A DNA stretch of 43,314 bases, from contig JACDGI010000003.1 in the NCBI GenBank assembly GCA_013821665.1, positions 1 to 43,314 on the forward strand, in the 5' to 3' direction. The position numbers were made by a program, and so were the translations under genes. The notes under the pieces are model-generated. The model was not told the origin of the DNA, did not search any database, and was given only the letters and a program-made list of their open reading frames with translations. This document shows positions 32,715 through 39,605 of the stretch, piece after piece (within the stretch, counting starts at the first letter, position 1; each line of letters opens with the position of its first letter). Origin of the DNA: Anaerolineae bacterium (GTDB taxonomy: Bacteria; Chloroflexota; Anaerolineae; Aggregatilineales; Phototrophicaceae).

Positions 32715-32741
32715 GTAGGGGCGCATGGCTATGCGCCCTCC
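32715..32741. repeat. REP hairpin 8, downstream of the RAYT gene
   Basis: GTAGGGGCGCATGGCTATGC followed by GCCCTCC, 18 bases after the RAYT stop codon. Confidence 0.85.
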
Positions 32742-32776
32742 ACATCGGCAAAGATGGAAATTTTTAGGAAACTCAA

Positions 32777-33619
32777 TTGATCGAAATCGACCGCGAAACC
32801 GGAATGGTTACATGGGATGATTTTCGCCTGTATCCGCAGCTTAGGCATGACGAATTTGTCCAACTATATCCATCTATTAAACCTCGCCTCAAAATGAGCT
32901 ATGGTGGGATAAATAGGCGTAGTTACATGTTTTCTAAAACAAAATTGGACAGTTTTCTTCTAACCCCTGTAGTTCATTATGAAAATAATTGGCTGTCCTA
33001 TATCGCTTTTTATAGAAAAGACAGAACTAAATACGATTATCATGAACATGCTCTGCGGATGGAGCAAATAGCAGAAAAAATAAATAGTTATCGACAATTA
33101 TTGACCTCCCAATTTGGATCGCCGCCCGAAACTAATGATCCTTCACCATACATTCATTACAAATTCGATTGGGGTGATGTAGGCACAGGTTATGCATACG
33201 ATTCATCAGAACATCCACACATAACAGAAAGTAGCATAACGGTTAAGTACGACTATCATTGGCAAGTCAACAATTGGGATAAACTTGCCTTAGAATGTGA
33301 TCGCTTATTACAAGCTGAACAAAAACAGAATGGAACGCACGCTGCCCATTTATTAACAGCCCGTTCCTTAATAGATGTATTGCAATCCCATTTTGATTTT
33401 CAGAAACTAAAGCCCAATATCACTTACAATGGATTAACATTTCTCTCATTTCAAAGAAAAGGAGCGATAATACTTGATATAAATCCAGAAGATATGACGC
33501 ATAAGTACAAAATATGGTGTCAAGGCGAACCTGAGATTGAGGCTGTATTCGTCGCCGACGGTGATAATTTCCGACTTGTCAATGAATTACGCCTATTCCT
33601 CGAAAACGAAACCATGTAG
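32777..33619 (+). CDS. Hypothetical protein preceding the EccC-like gene
   Basis: I do not recognise this 280-residue soluble protein. It starts at a TTG with AGGAAA 7 bases upstream. It is rich in aromatic and charged residues (HYKFDWGDVGTGYAYDSSEHPH, VKYDYHWQVNNWDKLALECDRLL), has no signal peptide or membrane segment, and shows alternating strand/helix pattern reminiscent of immunity-type proteins. The DNA is clearly more AT-rich than the EccC-like gene 15 bases downstream, so its origin may differ even though the two could be co-transcribed. Confidence 0.6.
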   Translation: MIEIDRETGMVTWDDFRLYPQLRHDEFVQLYPSIKPRLKMSYGGINRRSYMFSKTKLDSFLLTPVVHYENNWLSYIAFYRKDRTKYDYHEHALRMEQIAEKINSYRQLLTSQFGSPPETNDPSPYIHYKFDWGDVGTGYAYDSSEHPHITESSITVKYDYHWQVNNWDKLALECDRLLQAEQKQNGTHAAHLLTARSLIDVLQSHFDFQKLKPNITYNGLTFLSFQRKGAIILDINPEDMTHKYKIWCQGEPEIEAVFVADGDNFRLVNELRLFLENETM

Positions 33620-33634
33620 AAAGCTGACTTCTTC

Positions 33635-36600
33635 TTGTCTGACGAACCACTGCAACAACTCACCCACTTCAACCGCGCACCGAGGCTGCAACTGCCAAGT
33701 GTGCCGGAAGTCGTGGTCGACATCCCTGCCCCACCGCGCACCAGTGACCTGCGCGAACCGAATACCTTGGTGACACTGATTCCGGTCATGGGCATCGGTG
33801 TGATGGCGCTGCTGTATGTGTTCCGCGCGTTTGATAGTCCCAACACCTTATTCTCGGTGATTCCGCTGTTGTTTCTGGCGGGATTCACCATCGGTGGGAC
33901 GATTTTGGCGCAGCGTTGGCGGCGACGGGATAACACCCGCCAACAGCAAGCCGCGATGTTGAGTTACATCCGATTACTAGAGCAAAAAAAGGCACAGCTC
34001 CAAGCCGGACAGGACGCGCAGGTTGCCATCCTCCAAGCCAACTTTCCACCACCGGATGAAGCCCTCAATCGGGCATTGGTACGGCACCCGGCACTCTGGG
34101 AACGGCGGCCTGAAGACCCTGATTTCGCAGCACTGAGACTGGGTGTTGGACGGATTCCATCAGCCGTGCAAGCTAAACTCGGCACATCGGACAGCAGCGA
34201 AGGCGGTTTACGGGCGCAAGCCCTCGCCGAAACTTACCGTTATCTCGATCCCGCGCCAATCGTCGCCTCACTTCAACAAACCAGTTCACTGGCGATTTGC
34301 GGCGGACGCAGCGCGGTTTTGAAAGTCGTTCGAGCAGCCGTTTGTCATCTCGCCACCAGCCACGCACCCCAAGAATTCCATATGCACTTGATCGCCGCGC
34401 AAAGCAGCTACGACGAATGGCGTTGGATGGAATGGCTGCCGCATACCAGCCAGATGCATCAAGGCGGTGGTGGCGATTTACTAGCCTTCGACAGCGACAA
34501 TATCCACCATTTGCTCAGTAACTTGAGTCAAGTCATCGACGAGCGCAAAGCACATCCCAACAGTGGGCAGCTACCGCATCTGTTAGTGATCTTCGATGGC
34601 ACACAATTGGCGGAAGGTGAACCCATCACCCGAACCATTTTACGCGATGGTGCCAGCGTCGGTGTTTCGGCTATTTGCCTCGTCAACAGTGTCGAAAATG
34701 CGCCGAGTGAATGTCACGCCGTTGTGCAGGTCGAAGCCGATGGACGCTTTGAATATGCGCGGGTTGGCGCGGGCAGCTTCACCCGCAGCGGACGTGCAGC
34801 GGATGAACTGTCGCTGCAAGATGCCGAATATGTGGCGCGGGCGCTGTCAGCCATCACCTTGCGTGAGGCCAGCGTCGGTGGTCGCATCCCCCGACAGGTT
34901 GATTTCCTCGAACTCTATGCGGCGCATGATGTAGCTGAACTCAAGCTGCGGCTTGGTCAACGTTGGCGTAGGCCGATTGATCGCGGAGTGCTGCCGCATC
35001 CCATCACCATCGGGCGCGAAAGTCTGGCCGTCGATACCGAGATGCTGCTGGACGAAGATCATCACGGGCCGCATGGTGTTTTAGCTGGAACCACCGGCGC
35101 CGGCAAAAGCGAACTGCTGCAAACCATGATCTGTGCGCTGGCGGTGGAACACGATCCGCGACTGGTCAACTTCTTGTTGATCGACTTCAAGGGCGGCAGC
35201 GCCTTCAATATTTTTGCCGATTTGCCGCATACCGTCGGCATGATTACCAACCTCGATGGCACGCTGGTCGAACGGGCGTTGGAAGCCCTCAAGGCCGAAA
35301 CCCGTTCGCGGCAGCAGTTCCTCAAAAAGATGAATGTGCGCGACATTACCCAATATCATCGTTTCAACTCGCGCAGCATGAGCCAGATTGAGGACGCAGC
35401 CTACCATCCCCTGCCCCATCTGTTTGTCATCGTGGACGAATTTGCTCAACTCGCCCGTGAGATGCCGGACTTCATGCGCGAGTTGGTACGAACGGCACAG
35501 GTCGGACGCAGTTTGGGCTTGCACCTGATCCTCGGCACCCAAAGCCCGATGGATGTCATCACCGACGAGATGAACGCCAACCTTCAATTTCGGATTTGCT
35601 TGCGCGTTCAAAATATCGAGTCCAGCCGCGCGATGATCCGCCGACCGGATGCGGCTTATCTGCCAATTGGCTGGCCGGGGCGCGGCTACTTCCAAGTCGG
35701 TGAACGTGGATTGTTCAAGCAGTTCCAATCGGCTTATGTCGGCAGCGACTTTCTAACGCAACCGCAGCAAGACGCTGAAACAGGCGAAAGTATTTCGCTG
35801 GAGCTTATCACCAATCACGGCATGATTGATTTACTCCCCTTCAACGATGAATCGCAATACACCCAGATTGCAGGTGACGAACCCTACACCACTGCCCGCG
35901 CCATCAGCGATATGTTAGCCAGTTACGCCCGCGAAAGCGGCATCCCAAACAGCGCCCCATTATTGCTGCCTCCACTCGAAGAACGCATCAGTTTGCGTGA
36001 AGTGTTTAATCGCGGCGGTGGTGATGGTTGGAATGGACGTGTTTGGCTGTTACCGGGTGTCGATCAACATGGCGAACTGATTAAAACGGGCAGCGCACCA
36101 ATTGGCTTGATCGACGATGTTTATAACCGGACGCAGGAACCGTTGTGGGTACACCTCAACACCAGTGATCACGAGCACACCAAAGATGGACATCTACTGG
36201 TCATGGGCGGCCCCGGCACTGGCAAAACCACTTTACTCAAAACACTCGCGCTGAGTTTGGCGCTGCTTCATTCGCCCGAACGCTTGCATCTTTATTTCTT
36301 GAGTTTCACTGGCGCGGGACTCAACGACATTAGCGATCTGCCCCATGCTGAACGCGTCATTCAGGGCACAGAAGCCGAGCGTGTCCGGCGGCTATTCCGG
36401 CGGCTGATGCAAACCCTCAACGAACGCCAGACCAACGCCGAGGCGCTCAACGGCCCAACGATTGTGGTCTTCATCGACCAGTACGAGCAGTTCCGCGATG
36501 CCTATTATGAGCAGCATATGGCGGACTTCAACCGCTTGGTCAATGAAGGACGCACCGCTGGCATTTATCTGGTGATGACCACCAGTAGTTTAGCAGCCAT

Positions 36601-38029
36601 TCCTGAGCGGACGCGTTCCCTCATTTTGCAGCGGATCGTCTTGCAGTTGGGCAACACCGCCGATATGAACGCGGCAGTCGGGCAGATCGAACGCAAGGCC
36701 GAAGGCTCACTCCCGCGCGGACGTGGCTACATTCAACAAGCCCCACCCCTACTCGTTCAGATCGCACTTCCCAGCACCATCGAACGTATTGATGAGGATG
36801 GCGATGTACTGCGAGCCTTACGTCAAGTTGTGGATGGCTTGCGTCAAGGTTATGCCGCACTACAAGGATTGGACGCTCGCCGCACCCCGACCGATCAAAC
36901 CCAAAATCCTGCCCCGATTGGGGAACTGCCGCTCAAAATTCCATTGAACAGTTTGCCACTGGCGAAGAATACCCAAAGCAACCCCCACCCCAGCCCTCCC
37001 CCGCAAGCGATGGAGGGAGTAATACAAGATAGTGATTACGGTCATGAGCGTCAGATTATGACAACGTTGGGACGCATGGATGATGACCGTTTGCAAACTT
37101 TCCAACTCGATTGGACGGAGGATGGCCCTCATTTTGTCATCGCGGGTGCGCCGGGAACCGGCAAAACCAACCTCTTACAAGCAGCCGTATTAAGCGCTGC
37201 CGGTGTTTATTCACCTCAAGATTTACGTGTGCTGTTAGTGGATTTTAGTGGTCGCAGTTTGCGGGCGCTCGATGGGCTAAAGCATGTCATCGACCGTGTG
37301 ACCGACTCTGCCGCTTTAGACGCGCAGCTTACCCTTTTAGAAACCAACTTAGCCCAAACACCGGCTCATCACGCACATACTGTCATCGTCATGGATGACT
37401 ACGACGCAACCAGCGAAGCCCTCTTGGCATCGGGTGGACAAACACTCAAACGGCTACGTGATTTGGCTCGGCTACCAACGGAGTCTGGTGTGCATTTCTG
37501 GATAGCGGGTTATATGGAACGCACTGGCGATCCTCTTCTGCGACAGTTGTTGCTGCATCGCAGCGGCTTCGGCTTGAGCAACCGCGAGAGTCTAGCGGTC
37601 TTTGGCATCCGTACCAGCCAACTTCCCGCCGAAATCATGCCCGAAGGCCGTGCTTATTTCGCCCAGCATAATCAAATCGCGGTGGTGCAAACCGCCTTGG
37701 TCGAAAATGCGGTACTCACCGTCAACCGCCTCAATCAACAGGTGTGGGGTGAGGTTGATGGGGCGAGCCTTTCCCAGCCTAAATCAAATTTCCCAGACAA
37801 GGTTGAAGAAACTACCTCATCTCTAGGCGCAGTAAACCCCCACCCCAGCCCTCCCCCGCAAGCGATGGAGGGAGAAAACGGGGAGAATCTACCGCCGTTA
37901 GAAATTGACACCGCTGGCCTCATCGCCGATTTGATGAACGATTCCCCACCACAATCGGATGAGAAAAAATCAGAATCAAATGAACCGCTGACCAAAGCCC
38001 GCAAGCGGCGCAGTAAAAACAAAGACTAA
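33635..38029 (+). CDS. EccC/EssC-like type VII secretion ATPase, three FtsK/SpoIIIE domains
   Basis: This 1464-residue motor has two membrane helices at about 44-63 and 72-94, a basic/coiled-coil stretch, and three FtsK/SpoIIIE ATPase domains. Walker A motifs are GTTGAGKS at about 485-492, GGPGTGKT at 858-865 and GAPGTGKT at 1171-1178. Only domain 1 has a canonical Walker B ending in DE (VIVDEFAQL, about 601-602); domains 2 and 3 have FIDQYEQF and VMDDYDAT. The size and layout match EccC/EssC, which drives export of WXG100 proteins across the inner membrane. Start is TTG, 15 bases after the previous gene, without a strong ribosome-binding site. NPHPSPPPQAMEG is encoded twice, at about 1116 and 1401, by an inserted repeat. 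No EccB, EccD or mycosin is nearby. Confidence 0.9.
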   Translation: MSDEPLQQLTHFNRAPRLQLPSVPEVVVDIPAPPRTSDLREPNTLVTLIPVMGIGVMALLYVFRAFDSPNTLFSVIPLLFLAGFTIGGTILAQRWRRRDNTRQQQAAMLSYIRLLEQKKAQLQAGQDAQVAILQANFPPPDEALNRALVRHPALWERRPEDPDFAALRLGVGRIPSAVQAKLGTSDSSEGGLRAQALAETYRYLDPAPIVASLQQTSSLAICGGRSAVLKVVRAAVCHLATSHAPQEFHMHLIAAQSSYDEWRWMEWLPHTSQMHQGGGGDLLAFDSDNIHHLLSNLSQVIDERKAHPNSGQLPHLLVIFDGTQLAEGEPITRTILRDGASVGVSAICLVNSVENAPSECHAVVQVEADGRFEYARVGAGSFTRSGRAADELSLQDAEYVARALSAITLREASVGGRIPRQVDFLELYAAHDVAELKLRLGQRWRRPIDRGVLPHPITIGRESLAVDTEMLLDEDHHGPHGVLAGTTGAGKSELLQTMICALAVEHDPRLVNFLLIDFKGGSAFNIFADLPHTVGMITNLDGTLVERALEALKAETRSRQQFLKKMNVRDITQYHRFNSRSMSQIEDAAYHPLPHLFVIVDEFAQLAREMPDFMRELVRTAQVGRSLGLHLILGTQSPMDVITDEMNANLQFRICLRVQNIESSRAMIRRPDAAYLPIGWPGRGYFQVGERGLFKQFQSAYVGSDFLTQPQQDAETGESISLELITNHGMIDLLPFNDESQYTQIAGDEPYTTARAISDMLASYARESGIPNSAPLLLPPLEERISLREVFNRGGGDGWNGRVWLLPGVDQHGELIKTGSAPIGLIDDVYNRTQEPLWVHLNTSDHEHTKDGHLLVMGGPGTGKTTLLKTLALSLALLHSPERLHLYFLSFTGAGLNDISDLPHAERVIQGTEAERVRRLFRRLMQTLNERQTNAEALNGPTIVVFIDQYEQFRDAYYEQHMADFNRLVNEGRTAGIYLVMTTSSLAAIPERTRSLILQRIVLQLGNTADMNAAVGQIERKAEGSLPRGRGYIQQAPPLLVQIALPSTIERIDEDGDVLRALRQVVDGLRQGYAALQGLDARRTPTDQTQNPAPIGELPLKIPLNSLPLAKNTQSNPHPSPPPQAMEGVIQDSDYGHERQIMTTLGRMDDDRLQTFQLDWTEDGPHFVIAGAPGTGKTNLLQAAVLSAAGVYSPQDLRVLLVDFSGRSLRALDGLKHVIDRVTDSAALDAQLTLLETNLAQTPAHHAHTVIVMDDYDATSEALLASGGQTLKRLRDLARLPTESGVHFWIAGYMERTGDPLLRQLLLHRSGFGLSNRESLAVFGIRTSQLPAEIMPEGRAYFAQHNQIAVVQTALVENAVLTVNRLNQQVWGEVDGASLSQPKSNFPDKVEETTSSLGAVNPHPSPPPQAMEGENGENLPPLEIDTAGLIADLMNDSPPQSDEKKSESNEPLTKARKRRSKNKD
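36979..37019 (+). repeat. C-rich hairpin element, copy 4, in frame in the EccC-like gene
   Basis: CCTCCCCCGCAAGCGATGGA core with C-rich arm, encoding NPHPSPPPQAMEG in the linker between ATPase domains 2 and 3. From 36981 it is identical over 39 bases with copy 5. Confidence 0.9.
37834..37875 (+). repeat. C-rich hairpin element, copy 5, in frame in the EccC-like gene
   Basis: Direct repeat of copy 4, in the C-terminal tail after ATPase domain 3. The distance from copy 4 is 855 bases, exactly 285 codons. Confidence 0.9.
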
Positions 38030-38093
38030 AGCCCGCTGGTTCATGTGGCATCTAAGCGGGTGGCGTTCATGATTTCGGTCATCATTTAAGTGC

Positions 38094-38131
38094 AAAAAAA
38101 TACCTCCGCAGCATTGAGCATACGGAGGTAT
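38094..38131 (-). terminator. Intrinsic terminator of the minus-strand membrane protein gene
   Basis: ATACCTCCG and CGGAGGTAT form a 9-bp stem around a 14-base loop; on the minus strand TTTTTTT follows. It may also stop transcripts from the EccC-like gene. Confidence 0.8.
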
Positions 38132-38165
38132 CGGTTATCGGTTTAAAGATTACAGCGTTCGGAAT

Positions 38166-38792
38166 TTACGCCTCAGTTGGAGGTAAGTGACCGTGCCGCC
38201 ATTCATAAATGAACAGCACCAAGAACACGGCAGCGAGCACCAAAATGGCCGATCCCGCTGCGGTAACTCCATTGGCAACATTGTCCCAGCCATAGGCAGA
38301 AAGCAGGTTTCCTCTAAGGGTGCTTGCCGTCAACATTGTGTTACGGAGATTACTGGCGGCTGTTACCTTTGCTTGTGCAGCGTCAATCGCAGTTTGATCC
38401 TTGGGATCTATAGTTTTCACCGCTGCTTTCAATTGGTTCACTATACCGCCCAGGGTTGCGTAGGTAGCATCCGTATAGCCTGCGCCCTCGGCTGCTTCCT
38501 GCACATGCAGTGCCATGAGTTTGGAGTAAATTTGGGCTTGGTTACCTGTTGTGAGAGGTTGTCCTGCGTTTTCCACCATACCCGGGATTGCCTTTTCCGC
38601 ATCAGCCATCTGATCGGCTGGTGAAAACGAAATCTGTTGTGATGACAGTTCAGTGCGAATATTACCTTGGATAAATTGGCCTAGCCCTATTGCGACCACG
38701 CCGACTACTAAGGCTCCGATAGTGAGCATGAGCCAGAGTAATAAGACTCTTGCCCACATTGCTGCTGAAAGACGACTATTGAGGTATTTCAT
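38166..38792 (-). CDS. Membrane protein with two transmembrane helices, unknown function
   Basis: This 208-residue protein has a membrane helix at about 15-40 (VLLLWLMLTIGALVVGVVAIGLGQFI), a helical domain of about 130 residues rich in Ala/Gln outside or inside the membrane, and a second helix at about 180-198 (GSAILVLAAVFLVLFIYEW) followed by a short polar tail (RHGHLPPTEA). The layout resembles sensor-like four-helix-bundle domains between two helices, but no HAMP or kinase part follows. It is a single gene with its own terminator. A TAAGGAG-like site (TTAGGAGTAAC on the minus strand) precedes the ATG. Confidence 0.75.
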   Translation of the reverse strand: MKYLNSRLSAAMWARVLLLWLMLTIGALVVGVVAIGLGQFIQGNIRTELSSQQISFSPADQMADAEKAIPGMVENAGQPLTTGNQAQIYSKLMALHVQEAAEGAGYTDATYATLGGIVNQLKAAVKTIDPKDQTAIDAAQAKVTAASNLRNTMLTASTLRGNLLSAYGWDNVANGVTAAGSAILVLAAVFLVLFIYEWRHGHLPPTEA

Positions 38793-38971
38793 TTGGTTAC
38801 TCCTAAGGCGAATATGAGATTAAAACGTCTATAAACAAGGTTTTTTCTGACATCTTCGCCGGATAAAATCATTCAGTAAAACAACTTGTTATATTCAATA
38901 ATCGCAGTATAACAGCCGATGTGAGCGAGACTCAAGCAAAATCGCCCCTAAAGTGACTTCCGTGTCAGTAG

Positions 38972-38993
38972 TAAGGTGACAATTGTCACCTTA
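38972..38993. promoter_or_regulatory. Perfect 22-bp palindrome, candidate operator
   Basis: TAAGGTGACAA and its exact reverse complement TTGTCACCTTA are joined without a spacer. A centre without loop is typical of a dimer binding site rather than a terminator. A half-site-like AAAGTGACTT lies 20 bases before it. Confidence 0.6.
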
Positions 38994-39037
38994 GTGGACT
39001 AAATACACTTTGTGTGCTGCTGTGATGAAAAATCGTT

Positions 39038-39063
39038 GCGTACTTTGCATCTTTGCGGTTCAA
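39038..39063 (-). repeat. CGCAGAGAC-type dispersed leader element, copy 6
   Basis: On the minus strand it reads TTGAACCGCAAAGATGCAAA then GTACG, a diverged copy 42 bases before the acetyltransferase ATG. Confidence 0.55.
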
Positions 39064-39105
39064 TTCTGGTTTTGATGTCATTATCTTAAGGCGCTAAGGG
39101 GAAAC

Positions 39106-39576
39106 ATGCCGACAATCATTACCCAAGAACAACCGGATAGCAGCGATGCCATGCAGTTGATTGCTGAACTTGATTCAGTGTTATCTCCACTGTATGTGGT
39201 TGAAAGTCGTCACGGATTTAGCATCGAAAAGCTGCTCCGAGATGGGGTTGCCTTCTTCGTGGTGCGTGTTGATGGTGAAGCGGCAGCTTGCGGCGGTATT
39301 TTGATCGTGGGCAGCGAATACGGCGAGGTCAAACGGATGTACGTCAGACCTCAATTTCGTGGATTAGGGTTGGCACGGAAGTTGCTCGATCATCTAGCCG
39401 GCTACAGTCGTCAGCATGATGTGTCACTGCTGCGACTCGAAACTGGCATCCACCAGAAGGAAGCCATCGGATTATATGAAAGTTATGGCTTCCAACGCAT
39501 CCCACCTTTCGGACCTTACCGGGATGATCCAGTCAGTTTATGTTACGAAAAACGCCTTGATGAGGCTGTCCATTGA
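39106..39576 (+). CDS. GNAT family N-acetyltransferase
   Basis: This 156-residue acetyl-CoA-dependent acetyltransferase has the GNAT core: AACGGILIVGSEYGEVKRMYVRPQFRGLGLARKLLDHLAGYSR (strands 3-4 and motif A with the Q-x-x-G-x-G/A pyrophosphate loop as QFRGLGLA), then LRLETGIHQKEAIGLYESYGF. The motif spacing fits the MarR-associated or PA4866-like small-molecule acetyltransferases. AAGGGGAAAC precedes the ATG. The substrate is unknown. It is convergent with the ART gene, 29 bases away. Confidence 0.92.
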   Translation: MPTIITQEQPDSSDAMQLIAELDSVLSPLYVVESRHGFSIEKLLRDGVAFFVVRVDGEAAACGGILIVGSEYGEVKRMYVRPQFRGLGLARKLLDHLAGYSRQHDVSLLRLETGIHQKEAIGLYESYGFQRIPPFGPYRDDPVSLCYEKRLDEAVH

Positions 39577-39605
39577 ATGCCTCTCAGCGGTGCGGGAAAA
39601 GCAAG

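Larger units (their letters stand above)
38793..39105. other. Non-coding spacer of about 310 bases between divergent genes
   Basis: It holds a 22-bp perfect palindrome at 38972-38993 and a leader element at 39038-39063. The rest shows nothing I can assign. Confidence 0.5.

Noticed and set aside
32127..32741. A complete insertion sequence around the RAYT gene
   Set aside because: No terminal inverted repeats, no target duplication and no second orf such as TnpB. The flanking hairpins are members of the dispersed REP family instead.
33635..38029. A chromosome-partitioning FtsK protein instead of EccC
   Set aside because: Three ATPase domains and only two membrane helices are the EccC/EssC layout; FtsK has one motor domain, four helices and a gamma domain, which are absent.
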